Source: Desulforhopalus sp. (lineage in GTDB: Bacteria > Desulfobacterota > Desulfobulbia > Desulfobulbales > Desulfocapsaceae). From it: DNA of 28,336 bases. Below the pieces are notes generated by a model. The model was not told the DNA's origin, searched no databases, and worked only from the letters and a program-made list of their open reading frames with translations. A program made the position numbers and the translations under genes. Location of the stretch: positions 1 to 28,336 of the forward strand of contig JALNVI010000036.1 of the NCBI GenBank assembly GCA_023231425.1, read 5' to 3'. Below, piece after piece: positions 1 to 8,181 of the stretch. The number at the start of each line of letters is the position of its first letter. Position 1 is the stretch's first letter.

Positions 1-2
1 CA

Positions 3-334
3 GTTATAAATGGCCTTTTCGACACAATTACGGGTCGTAAGAAAACATTGACTCTGGACAATGGCAGCGAATTTGCGGCTCACGCCAAAATCAATACACG
101 CCATTCCATCGATGTCTTTTTTGCAAAACCATAGCAGGCTGGTAAAGAGGAACAAATGAAAATACCACTGGCAGACTCAGAAGAGTCTGGCCAAAAAAAT
201 GTGATATAGCAACACTTTCTCAAGAAGAAAGAGACAACGGAGTTCTGTTGTTGAATTTGACACCGGGAAAGGTCTTAAAAGGGCTAACCCCGCTGGAAGT
301 CTTCACTGGCAAACGTGTTGCACTTATTACTTGA
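3..334 (+). pseudogene. IS30-family transposase remnant (C-terminal part, frameshifted)
   Basis: Reading from base 3 gives residues typical of the IS30 DDE core, including LTLDNGSEFAAH and INTRHSIDVFFAKP, before a stop at 132-134. The match resumes in another frame from about base 149 with GTNENTTGRLRR, and runs through LTPLEVFTGKRV to a stop at 332-334. The frame change falls where an intact IS30 protein has its FAKPY-S-W-RGTNEN junction, so one small indel broke the gene. The N-terminal half lies outside the window or is missing. No terminal inverted repeat was found between 335 and 430. The family call is from memory of conserved IS30 motifs. The element is almost certainly inactive in this copy. 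Confidence 0.8.
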
Positions 335-489
335 ATCCAGCTTTTAGATCGTATCTATGATAAATGATGTGAGATTAAAACCCATATACCATTCAGCAAG
401 ACAGGTGGTCCTCTAAGCCGGACAATACATTGAGCCTGATGATACTTAAGGGTCCCTTAAATATTTATAGCAAAAAGAAGAAGGTTACT

Positions 490-2478
490 ATGCCGTTTTT
501 CCTGGAAAAAATGCATTCCATCAGATTCAAACTGATCACCAGTCTCATTGCCGTTTCTCTGTTTGTTTTCCTCGTGTCGATTCTGGTCGGTGGAAATATG
601 ATGTACCGCTCTGTAATTGATGAAGCCAACAATAGAATCCGGCAGGACCTCAATGTTGCAAGGGTCATCTACAATGACCGAATCAATGCGATTCGCCTCG
701 CACTGGAACTTACTGCCTCCATCCCTGAGTATCCTGAAACATCCTCCTCCTCCGATACGCTGCCTGCCACGAAAGTCATTCATCAACTGGGCAGACGACT
801 CAAACTGGATTTTGTCGGGATGACCAATGCCCGTGGCCAGATAATTCATCAATACAGGCAGGATAGCGCAAACACCACCGGCATACTGAGCAAAAATCCT
901 CTTGTAACCAGCGTGCTTAATAACCAGCAGCCCATAGCAGGTACCGTTGTTTTAAATAAGGGACAATTACTCTTTGAAAACCCTTCGCTGGCTGGCCGGG
1001 CAGAGATCGGCCCAAAAAAGAAAAGTGACTCGAAAAATGCGGAAATAACTGCAATGACGATTGGTGTTGCAGTGCCAATCTTTGTGGACGAAACCTTCAA
1101 AGGCGTGCTCTATGGTGGTTTTCTTCTCAACAAAGATACGGATATCGTAGATAAGATCGGGGAAACAGTTTTTAAAAATGAAATATATGAAGGTCGTAAC
1201 GTGGGAACGGCCACGATCTTCTACAACGACCTTAGAATCGCCACCAGTGTGAAAAATCCTTTGGGGGAAAGAGCCCTGGGAACTCTTTCTTCCCCGGAGG
1301 TGTCCCGGCACGTCCTCGGTGAAGGGGAGAAATGGACTAATCGGGCGAGGGTACTCAACGACTGGTATATCACGGCTTATGAACCAATAATTGATATATT
1401 CGGGCAGAGAGTGGGGATGCTCTACGTCGGGGTTTTGGAAGCCCCCTACGCAGATATTCGTACACATGCCATCATGATCTTTACCAGCATAACCCTGGCC
1501 GGGGTTCTGATTGCTATTGTCCTCGGCTGGCTGTTTACAGGCAGAATTATGCAGCCGGTAACTCATTTAATTCAAGCCAGTGTAGAGATTTCAAACGGTA
1601 ATCTTTCTCCAGATATCGGGCCAATATCAAGAGACGATATAGGCCGCCTGCAGAAAAAATTTCTCATAATGACAGCTGCTCTCAAAGAAAAGGAAAAACG
1701 CCATAAGGTCGAAGACGAAACCCGCCTCCTTCAATCGGAAAAGCAGGCCAGTGTGGGAAAGCTTGCTGCGGGGGTCGCTCACGAGATCAACAACCCTCTC
1801 ACCGCTGTTTTGACATTTACCCACTTGATTTTAAGGAGAAAAGACCTGTCGGATGAGGTTCGATCAGATCTGGAAATTGTCAAAACCCAGACCGAGCGGG
1901 TGAGAAAAATTGTCAAAAGTCTGCTTGATTTCTCCAGGCAAACAGTGATTAAAACAGAATCGACAGAGATCAATAAACTCATCGAAGACAGCCTGGGGTT
2001 AATGAAGAATCAGGCACTTATACAAGATATTAACCTCTCTTTTCATGGGGCAGACAATCTGCCGACGCTGACACTGGATCAAAACCAGTTTCAGAGTGTG
2101 CTGATTAACATGATCATTAATGCACTGGATGCCACGCCTCCTGGTGGTCACATCGATATCCAGACAATGCAGGTTGATGTGAACAGGGAAAGAGGTGTGG
2201 AAATTACCATTGCCGATACTGGAAGCGGTATTTCGCCTGATGACATGGGGCAAATCTTCGACCCATTTTTTACCACTAAAGAGGTGGGAGAGGGTACTGG
2301 CCTTGGACTGGCGGTAACCGTTGGTATTATTGAACGGCACGGAGGAACAATAAAAGTTCAGTCACAAATGCACAAGGGAACAACTTTCACCCTTTGGTTG
2401 CCCTGCCGAGGAAGAAAGGGATCTTCAGACAGCCAAACGGACGAGGAGAGCTCAGATATTGAAGATATTAATAGTTGA
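490..2478 (+). CDS. Membrane sensor histidine kinase (Cache - HAMP - HisKA - HATPase)
   Basis: Sensor kinase of about 662 aa. An N-terminal membrane helix (about residues 11-35) is followed by a large extracytoplasmic region (about 36-327) of Cache type. A second helix follows (about 328-350, with GVLIAIVLGWLF), then a HAMP linker (about 351-400). The HisKA box AAGVAHEINNPL puts the phosphoacceptor at His431. The ATPase domain shows the N box near residue 540 (NMIINALDA), then DTGSGI and GEGTGLGLAV. I prefer the ATG at 490 because AAGAAGAAGG lies just upstream; a TTG 60 bases earlier is in frame but has no clear ribosome site. The 3' end overlaps the next gene by 20 bases. Cache domains often bind small organic acids or amino acids, but the ligand here is unknown. 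The partner receivers are probably the two encoded directly downstream. Confidence 0.93.
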   Translation: MPFFLEKMHSIRFKLITSLIAVSLFVFLVSILVGGNMMYRSVIDEANNRIRQDLNVARVIYNDRINAIRLALELTASIPEYPETSSSSDTLPATKVIHQLGRRLKLDFVGMTNARGQIIHQYRQDSANTTGILSKNPLVTSVLNNQQPIAGTVVLNKGQLLFENPSLAGRAEIGPKKKSDSKNAEITAMTIGVAVPIFVDETFKGVLYGGFLLNKDTDIVDKIGETVFKNEIYEGRNVGTATIFYNDLRIATSVKNPLGERALGTLSSPEVSRHVLGEGEKWTNRARVLNDWYITAYEPIIDIFGQRVGMLYVGVLEAPYADIRTHAIMIFTSITLAGVLIAIVLGWLFTGRIMQPVTHLIQASVEISNGNLSPDIGPISRDDIGRLQKKFLIMTAALKEKEKRHKVEDETRLLQSEKQASVGKLAAGVAHEINNPLTAVLTFTHLILRRKDLSDEVRSDLEIVKTQTERVRKIVKSLLDFSRQTVIKTESTEINKLIEDSLGLMKNQALIQDINLSFHGADNLPTLTLDQNQFQSVLINMIINALDATPPGGHIDIQTMQVDVNRERGVEITIADTGSGISPDDMGQIFDPFFTTKEVGEGTGLGLAVTVGIIERHGGTIKVQSQMHKGTTFTLWLPCRGRKGSSDSQTDEESSDIEDINS

Positions 2479-2848
2479 TGACGATGCGATTGTAGTTCAA
2501 AGCTGCATACGAATTCTGGAATTGGAAGGAATAAAAGCCTCGAGTGCAGGCTCCGTGGAAATGGGTGCAAAATTACTCTCCGCAGAAGGGGCCTCTGCCT
2601 CCTTTGACCTGATACTGACAGATGTTAAGATGCCAGGTCAGGACGGTTTCGAAATGATCCGCCAGGCAAGGGAAATCCAGCCAGCCATTCCCATCATTAT
2701 GATGACAGGCTACCTGACCACCAGGACCATGGAAAAAGGTTGCTGCTATGCAGCGGACAACTATATAGCCAAACCATTTACCCCGGATGAACTCATCGAT
2801 GCGGTGAGAAAGACTACCCTTCGACAAAAAGGAGAAACAGGCAAATGA
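2459..2848 (+). CDS. Stand-alone response-regulator receiver domain protein
   Basis: A 129 aa protein that is only a CheY-like receiver, with no DNA-binding or enzymatic output domain. It has the acidic triad near Asp7-Asp9, the phosphoacceptor Asp55 (LILTDVKMPG), Thr83 (MMTG) and Lys105 (AKPF). All catalytic positions are present, so it should be phosphorylatable. The start is a TTG overlapping the end of the kinase gene by 20 bases, with a GAGGAG ribosome site just upstream. Its stop overlaps the next start as ATGA. These overlaps imply coupled translation of three proteins. It could be a phosphorelay intermediate, a phosphate sink, or a competitor for the kinase with the receiver on the downstream channel. 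Which of these applies cannot be told from sequence. Confidence 0.9.
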   Translation: MKILIVDDDAIVVQSCIRILELEGIKASSAGSVEMGAKLLSAEGASASFDLILTDVKMPGQDGFEMIRQAREIQPAIPIIMMTGYLTTRTMEKGCCYAADNYIAKPFTPDELIDAVRKTTLRQKGETGK

Positions 2849-4095
2849 ATCAATCAATGCTGGTTATTGATGATGACACTGCTGTATTAGCATCCTGCCA
2901 GCGGATATTTACCGAAGAGGGATTCAAGGTAACCACCACTACGGACCCGGCAGAGGGTCTTGAGTTGGCGACGACTAAGGAATATACAGTTGTTCTGTGT
3001 GACTGGCATATGCCTAAACTTGACGGAATGGACGTGGTAACACGACTCGAAACTGATGCGCCGGAATCCGCAGTTGTAATGATCAGTGGCTACCCGTCTG
3101 TGGGGCGGGCGACTGAAGCGATGCAGAGAGGTGTGATGGACTATCTGCCAAAGCCCTTTACTCCTGAAGAGATTTCAGCGGTCGTGAAAAAGGCAATAAT
3201 GGTCAAACTCACCCAGGAAAGAAAGGCTCTGGGACGTTTTGAAAAAATCCTCGGAAAGTTTCCAACTCCGAATATGGACGATAAGGTTCCTAAGAACATT
3301 GCCGAGACTGTTGCCGAGACTGTAGGTGTCTCCAAGGCAACATCACCCTGGCTTTCTCTTTTTGTCCTTGGTGTCATGGCTGGTGCCTATGTAGCGTTTG
3401 GAGGACTTTTTGCCACTACTATCACCTTCGATATGTCGCCAGAGTGGGGGCTTGGTCTGAAAAAGCTTGTGGCCGGCGGGGCATTCAGTCTCGGTCTCAT
3501 GCTGGTGATCATTGCCGGAGCAGAACTCTTCACCGGTAACAGCCTCATGATCTCAAGCATTATAACAGGCCGGATTACCTGGTCAAACGTCTTAGCCAGA
3601 TGGACAGTTGTCTATTTTGCAAATTTCATTGGCTCACTTATTCTCGCCCTGCTCTTTTACTCTTCAGGTCTCTGGAGGACAGGTGGTGACATGTTGGCGG
3701 TTGCAGCTGTAAAAACAGCATATACCAAGGTTCACCTTGATTTCTGGGAAGCGCTCATTCGCGCTATCGGCTGTAACTGGCTGGTCTGTCTGGCCGTCTG
3801 GATGGCATTGTCGGCACGTCAGACCGTCGGCAAAATTTTCGCGATTTTCTTTCCCATCACGGCCTTTGTTGCCATCGGTTTTGAGCATTGCGTTGCCAAC
3901 ATGTATTTTATCCCCGTTGGAATCTTTCTCTCTCATTGGGCTGGTATTAGCCCGGAGGGGCTTGATATCAGCACAATCACGTGGGGGGCCTTTGCCGTGA
4001 ACAACCTTATCCCGGTTACTATCGGTAACATAATTGGTGGTGTTGTTTTTGTTGGATTGGGTTACTGGGGTGCCTACCTGAGGCCTTCAAGATAG
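2845..4095 (+). CDS. Receiver domain fused to formate/nitrite transporter (FNT) channel
   Basis: A 416 aa fusion in one open frame. Residues 1 to about 120 are a complete CheY-type receiver with Asp9-Asp11, phosphoacceptor Asp53 (VVLCDWHMP), Ser81 and Lys103. A charged linker (about 121-165) leads into an FNT channel domain (about 166-416). That domain shows AGAYVAFGG, the AELFTGNSLM loop, FEHCVANM with the family's central pore histidine at His348, and the late GNIIGG motif. About six membrane helices are visible, as in FocA, FdhC and NirC. FNT proteins are pentameric channels for formate, nitrite, hydrosulfide or similar small anions. In FocA the cytoplasmic N-terminus takes part in gating, which is where the receiver is attached here. 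I infer that phosphorylation controls the pore. The substrate is not determinable from this sequence. The start overlaps the previous stop by 4 bases, with AAGGAG about 10 bases upstream. Confidence 0.93.
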   Translation: MNQSMLVIDDDTAVLASCQRIFTEEGFKVTTTTDPAEGLELATTKEYTVVLCDWHMPKLDGMDVVTRLETDAPESAVVMISGYPSVGRATEAMQRGVMDYLPKPFTPEEISAVVKKAIMVKLTQERKALGRFEKILGKFPTPNMDDKVPKNIAETVAETVGVSKATSPWLSLFVLGVMAGAYVAFGGLFATTITFDMSPEWGLGLKKLVAGGAFSLGLMLVIIAGAELFTGNSLMISSIITGRITWSNVLARWTVVYFANFIGSLILALLFYSSGLWRTGGDMLAVAAVKTAYTKVHLDFWEALIRAIGCNWLVCLAVWMALSARQTVGKIFAIFFPITAFVAIGFEHCVANMYFIPVGIFLSHWAGISPEGLDISTITWGAFAVNNLIPVTIGNIIGGVVFVGLGYWGAYLRPSR

Positions 4096-4378
4096 AGGGG
4101 ACCTTGAATAATCAGTCTTTCGGCCCTCTTCTTCGTTACAGTCAAAAATTTATCCTCCGACAAAGCGAGGAACGAGACGTCGAGGTAAGCGTTAGATTCC
4201 GATATCAACCATGGCTGTAATAAATTTCCTTCTGTGCCTCGAAGATGAACGAAATACAAGCTGTTTCAAGGTACCCACAAGATTTTTAAGGCATCCTTAT
4301 GGTTTGACTTCAGCCTTTTTTGACAAGCTGCGCTGTTGCTGTGTTTTCTCGGGGCCCGGAACTGCGGGGAAAAGTGTG

Positions 4379-4744
4379 TCAGGGGGCTGTGAAATAGAGG
4401 TAGAGGGCGAGCAGAGTGCAGTTGCCGCAGACGGTAAGACGGAAGATATTTCGGAAGGGTTGTTTCAGCGTTTTGTGGTGCAGACAGGCTGCCGCAGGGA
4501 GTGCGGCCGGCCAGCCGCCGACAAGGGACACAAAATGCAGGGTGTTCTCCGGGATGCGTCGTTGCCCGTGGATTGCGGCGTGTTTGTCCCGGGCGTAGAG
4601 GGCACAGCTGATGAGACCGGTAACGAGGTAAAGTGCCGGTATCAGAATGGAGATGCGATTGCTGCCGGTGAGTACGCCGAGGAAAAGGAAGAAGGCGAGG
4701 CTGACAGTGAGGGCGATGCGCCTGCGGGTTCGGTTTGAGGTCAT
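4379..4744 (-). CDS. DUF1294 small membrane protein
   Basis: A 121 aa protein with two N-terminal hydrophobic segments (about residues 11-26 and 31-51), then the DUF1294 signature: YARDKHAA, RIPENTLHFVSLVGGWPAAL and HHKTLKQPFR. A last hydrophobic stretch (LTVCGNCTLLALYLYF) closes the protein. Many family members carry an extra N-terminal cold-shock domain, which is absent here. The function of the family is unknown. No strong ribosome site precedes the ATG at 4744, so the start is less certain than the frame. It lies alone, downstream of the glutamate dehydrogenase gene on the same strand, with two hairpins between them. A longer open frame overlaps it on the same strand but shows no family resemblance. 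Confidence 0.8.
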   Translation of the reverse strand: MTSNRTRRRIALTVSLAFFLFLGVLTGSNRISILIPALYLVTGLISCALYARDKHAAIHGQRRIPENTLHFVSLVGGWPAALPAAACLHHKTLKQPFRNIFRLTVCGNCTLLALYLYFTAP

Positions 4745-4775
4745 TTCTGAGAGGAAGAGTTTGAACTGAAAAATG

Positions 4776-4798
4776 TGGCCACGAAAATTCCGTGGCCA
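4776..4798. repeat. Short perfect hairpin
   Basis: TGGCCACG at 4776-4783 pairs with CGTGGCCA at 4791-4798 across a 7-base loop. It sits between the DUF1294 start and the larger palindrome next to the glutamate dehydrogenase stop. No T-run follows on either strand, so I do not call it a simple intrinsic terminator. Confidence 0.55.
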
Positions 4799-4811
4799 TG
4801 GGGTAAACAGC

Positions 4812-4854
4812 GCACGTGGCGTCGTGGCGGAGAATTCGCCACGACGCCACGTGC
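4812..4854 (-). terminator. Perfect 18-bp stem-loop just after the glutamate dehydrogenase stop
   Basis: GCACGTGGCGTCGTGGCG (4812-4829) is perfectly complementary to 4837-4854 across a 7-base loop. It begins 10 bases past the stop of the - strand glutamate dehydrogenase gene, the usual place for a 3' end. There is no T-run on the - strand, so it may be an RNA-stabilising or Rho-assisted end, or a repeat, rather than a classical intrinsic terminator. Confidence 0.5.
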
Positions 4855-4864
4855 AGGGGGACCC

Positions 4865-7800
4865 TTACTTCACAGCACTTTCCAGCGCCGCAATCATATC
4901 TTTGTCAAATCTGGCGAGGAATTTATCCCAGTCCACGGCAAACTTGTAGTAGGCCATGGCTGCCAGCTTTTTGGTGAGAATGGTGTCGCGGTAGGTTCGC
5001 AGTTCCGGAGTGTCGAGGGTCTTGAGGATATTCTCCAACCCGATCATCTCTATCAGCACCGGCGGAATATAGTCGGTGAGGGCTGCTTCCACCAGATTCT
5101 TCTGCTTGAGGACCTTCTTGATGCCCTCTTCCAGTTTATCCTGCAGGGCGAAGATACACTCGCTGGAGCTGACCGAGAAGACAGAGAGCGGAGTCGTGGG
5201 ATCTTTCTCTCCGAGAGCGAGGAGCATGGAGGCCTCCTGGCTGGAGTAGCGGGCGACGAGAGTCATCACATCCCGAACGAGATGCCACCTGTTCTCTTTA
5301 TTGTTGAGCAGCATCTTGTCGTAGTCGCTGCCGAGGAGGAAGGCGGTGAGTACTTCAGCGATGGAGGAGCTGAAGACGCCTCCCTTGTTGGCGCTGGAGT
5401 CTTTGATGTGCAGGATACTGGACTCGGCGCGGATATGTCGGCGGGCACCGTCGGAGAAGAAGACGTTGGCACCTTCGACGATAAAGCGAAGCTCAGCAAA
5501 ATTTGTAAGGAAATCTGCGACGTTGCCGAGGTTGATGGTATCCTTGAATCCACCACAGGGGATCATGGCCTCAATGTTTGCAGCTTTGATATATTTACGA
5601 CTGGCCGGGCTGGTGAGGAAGTTGCGATGGAATACAGCCCCCTCCTCTATGAGGGTGCCGTCGGGCAGTGTGATGTTTTTACCCCGCAGTGGCACCATGA
5701 AACCTTTGGCGCTCAACTTTTTTACTGGAAAGGAGAGGCTGTTGAGCCGCGGGCTGGAGCTGCGGAAGAAAGCGAGTTTCTGCAGCTCTCTGCGGTCGAG
5801 TCCGCTGGGATCATAAAGGATGGAGCCGCCGTCGATGATCAGGCAGATTTTCCCTTTATACGTAAGAATTTCGTTGGAACCGAGGTCACCGTCCGGGCCG
5901 CCGGTAATAGCAAGATTGAGGTCTTCTTCTTTTGCCTTGCCATATTTAATAACGGTCCGGAAGGAGGACATTACCGACGTGGTGGTCATGCCGCTGGTGT
6001 TGACCTTACCGCCAATTTCTTTGACGATATCCTCCATGTCGTTGGTGAGGATGATCGATTTTCCGTCGATCTGCAGTTCGGTACCCTGCTTCTCATGGGG
6101 AAAGAGTCCGAAGGTGCGGCCGTCTTCAAGCAGGCCGTAGGCATCGTGGGGAATACCAATGCTCTTGCCGGTGGTCAGAGTGCGCCAGTATTGGTAGCCG
6201 CGCTCTTTCGCACGTTCGGCGATGGGATCCATCAGTGGAGCGGTTCCTTCATCGGGACCGAAGAAAATCATCTCCGGTTTACCGTAATAGTCAACCACCT
6301 CGCGTTCATCAAGGAGCATCAGGTCGAGAATCCCTTCGGTGTAATCGAACAGGGCGTCCATGCTGCAGCGGGCATAAGGCGGGTAGGGAACGACAACACC
6401 CTTGGCTCCGGATTCGCAGATATCCTTGTGCTTGATGCGCTGAGCTTTGGCCCCAAGGGCATAGTTGAGCAGTAGAGCGCCATCAAGCTCACGGGCGTAG
6501 TTAGAGGGGGTAATGCGCAGCAGACGCAGGCCGCCACGGGCAATGTCACCAGCGCGGAGATGGGTGCCGGAGCTGTAGTGGCCGTTGATGAGAAAAATTC
6601 CGTAGACAAAGCTGTCAAAAACCAGCGGGTCGAGAATGTTGTTGTTGTAGCGGAAGGAGAAGGAGCGCTTCGTTTCGCAGTAGAAGTTGGTTTTCAGGCA
6701 GCAGGTGATCATCTTGAACATAAAGCGGAAGATGTCTCCACTGACCACCTGATCGATGAAACGGGTGTCGACCTTTTTCTCCCACTCGGCTTTGATCTTC
6801 ACTATCTCCTCGTCGCTCAGGCGGGTGATGGAGGCCGGATTGAAGCGGCGGTCGAAGAGCCCGAAAAGATCCCGCAGCAGGTCTGGATTTTCGGTGGCAG
6901 CCTGACGTATTATAGATGCATTGTAGATGGAGCGGTTGGACTCATGGATGCGTCGGGCAAAGGCCTCGCGGTGGTCTTTGTCCACCAGTTCGTCAAGGAT
7001 CTGGCGGTCGGTGGTATTTTCTGTCTCTTTAAAGATGAAACGATGGGTGAATTCGACGGCATTGGTGGCGAAGAGCATCTCCTCAAAAGAGAGGTCGTCT
7101 TTGAGGTAGAGCTGCCTGAGGGGGGTAATGGGCAGGGAGAGGAAATTGCGCAGGGCGCGGGTGATAATCTCTTCATCCTCCCGGCTCATTTCGCCTCTGG
7201 TATAAAGCGAACAGATTGAACTGGAGGCATCGGTGGTGGTGGTGAAATAGGGCTCCCAGTAAGCGCGAACCAGGGTTAAGCCGTTGTCGGCGAGAATCTT
7301 GCGCAGTGAGGGAATCTGTGGTCGCTCGAAGTCGGACTTGAACATGATCCGGGTTTCGTCAGTTTCCGGCAGGTTAAAAAGCTGAATCAGCGGAGTGGCA
7401 TCCTTCGTCTGTTTCTGCAGAAAATTTTCATAGCGTTTGCGGGTTGTCGCAGGTGTAACATCATCCTCTGCTTCACGGGAGAAAAGGAATGAAGTGTGTT
7501 CAAAATTCTCTGCAGGGAAGTCGGCGATGGTTCCAGGGTTAATGATATAGGTGTAGTAGTCAGAATTCGGGCTGAAATAATACTCCCGACGGTGGCCGGA
7601 AATCAGCTTTTCAAGAAAAAACTCCATGGAATCCCGCGTCTCAGCGGTGGCAATGCGTACGCTCAAGCGGGTGCTGTCGGAGGTGTTGAAGTCAATGGGC
7701 GCGACCTGGCCGCGGAGCATTGCTTTTTTATCGATAATCTTGATATCGCTGGCGATTGCCTTGAGCAGTTCCACGAGGGAGTCTTTATGGATGTGCCAGA

Positions 7801-8002
7801 AAAAGTAGGTTGGCAGGCCGAGTTCCTTGAGGAGGATTCCGGCAGCCATGTTAACATTGCTTATCGTGAACATTCCCTGGCTGGTGATATCTATCACCGC
7901 TTCGTAGAGCAGCGGCAGATCAAGTCCGGCGCAGGTGGCACGTTTTATAATTTCGGCGCCGGGAAGAAAAGGAGTGGTGGAAACTGCTGGGGGGGTAGTC
8001 AT
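4865..8002 (-). CDS. Large NAD-type glutamate dehydrogenase (about 115 kDa class)
   Basis: A 1045 aa protein related to the large glutamate dehydrogenases of about 1000-1100 aa known from fungi and some bacteria, rather than to the common hexamer of about 450 aa. The substrate half includes ARGGLRLLR (about residue 487 on) and AQRIKHKDICESGAKG. The dinucleotide-binding half includes GGPDGDLGSNEIL (about residue 700 on). The N-terminal 400 or so residues are a long extension without motifs I can name. The expected reaction is oxidative deamination of glutamate to 2-oxoglutarate with NAD. The start has AGAGGA five to six bases upstream. It has its own probable promoter and lies downstream of the kor operon on the same strand, separated from it by a terminator. 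Its product is the likely substrate of that operon. NAD preference and glutamate specificity are family-based. Confidence 0.87.
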   Translation of the reverse strand: MTTPPAVSTTPFLPGAEIIKRATCAGLDLPLLYEAVIDITSQGMFTISNVNMAAGILLKELGLPTYFFWHIHKDSLVELLKAIASDIKIIDKKAMLRGQVAPIDFNTSDSTRLSVRIATAETRDSMEFFLEKLISGHRREYYFSPNSDYYTYIINPGTIADFPAENFEHTSFLFSREAEDDVTPATTRKRYENFLQKQTKDATPLIQLFNLPETDETRIMFKSDFERPQIPSLRKILADNGLTLVRAYWEPYFTTTTDASSSICSLYTRGEMSREDEEIITRALRNFLSLPITPLRQLYLKDDLSFEEMLFATNAVEFTHRFIFKETENTTDRQILDELVDKDHREAFARRIHESNRSIYNASIIRQAATENPDLLRDLFGLFDRRFNPASITRLSDEEIVKIKAEWEKKVDTRFIDQVVSGDIFRFMFKMITCCLKTNFYCETKRSFSFRYNNNILDPLVFDSFVYGIFLINGHYSSGTHLRAGDIARGGLRLLRITPSNYARELDGALLLNYALGAKAQRIKHKDICESGAKGVVVPYPPYARCSMDALFDYTEGILDLMLLDEREVVDYYGKPEMIFFGPDEGTAPLMDPIAERAKERGYQYWRTLTTGKSIGIPHDAYGLLEDGRTFGLFPHEKQGTELQIDGKSIILTNDMEDIVKEIGGKVNTSGMTTTSVMSSFRTVIKYGKAKEEDLNLAITGGPDGDLGSNEILTYKGKICLIIDGGSILYDPSGLDRRELQKLAFFRSSSPRLNSLSFPVKKLSAKGFMVPLRGKNITLPDGTLIEEGAVFHRNFLTSPASRKYIKAANIEAMIPCGGFKDTINLGNVADFLTNFAELRFIVEGANVFFSDGARRHIRAESSILHIKDSSANKGGVFSSSIAEVLTAFLLGSDYDKMLLNNKENRWHLVRDVMTLVARYSSQEASMLLALGEKDPTTPLSVFSVSSSECIFALQDKLEEGIKKVLKQKNLVEAALTDYIPPVLIEMIGLENILKTLDTPELRTYRDTILTKKLAAMAYYKFAVDWDKFLARFDKDMIAALESAVK

Positions 8003-8073
8003 GCTGTCCTCTTGGAGATGGTTGAGAAAGCGATTATTTTTCTACTTTTCTGTATAGACTCTACAATTCTGTC

Positions 8074-8103
8074 ATATTACACACGTGACATGTGCTCTTT
8101 CAA
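8074..8103 (-). promoter_or_regulatory. Probable sigma-70-type promoter of the glutamate dehydrogenase gene
   Basis: On the - strand TTGAAA (8098-8103) and TAATAT (8074-8079) are separated by 18 bases, about 70 bases upstream of the dehydrogenase start and downstream of the kor terminator. The spacer contains CACGTG. The match is good but rests on pattern alone. Confidence 0.5.
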
Positions 8104-8125
8104 TGGAAGAAAAGGGCGCGGGGCT

Positions 8126-8163
8126 AAAAAAAAAGCGCCTGCCCGAGAGTATCGGACGGGCGC
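8126..8163 (-). terminator. Intrinsic terminator of the korDABC operon
   Basis: On the - strand a GC-rich stem formed by 8153-8163 and 8135-8145 (imperfect, 7-base loop) is followed directly by nine T residues (8126-8134 read in reverse). It lies about 20 bases past the korC stop and separates the kor operon from the dehydrogenase gene. Confidence 0.85.
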
Positions 8164-8181
8164 TGTGCAACAAAACTGTGA

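Noticed and set aside
430..489. Upstream TTG start for the histidine kinase
   Set aside because: It adds 20 residues of low-complexity basic sequence and lacks a ribosome site, while the ATG at 490 has AAGAAGAAGG just upstream.
4096..4378. Possible small gene after the FNT fusion (- strand frame 4074-4259)
   Set aside because: Short, no ribosome site, overlaps the end of the FNT gene, and shows no family resemblance.
4211..4738. Open frame on the + strand, and a longer - strand frame at 4266-4850
   Set aside because: Both overlap the DUF1294 gene in other frames. Only the DUF1294 frame shows family motifs and membrane segments.
4775..6475. Long open frame on the + strand (566 codons)
   Set aside because: It is antisense to the glutamate dehydrogenase gene, whose motifs are unmistakable. 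The + strand protein has no recognisable domain and reflects codon bias of the real gene.
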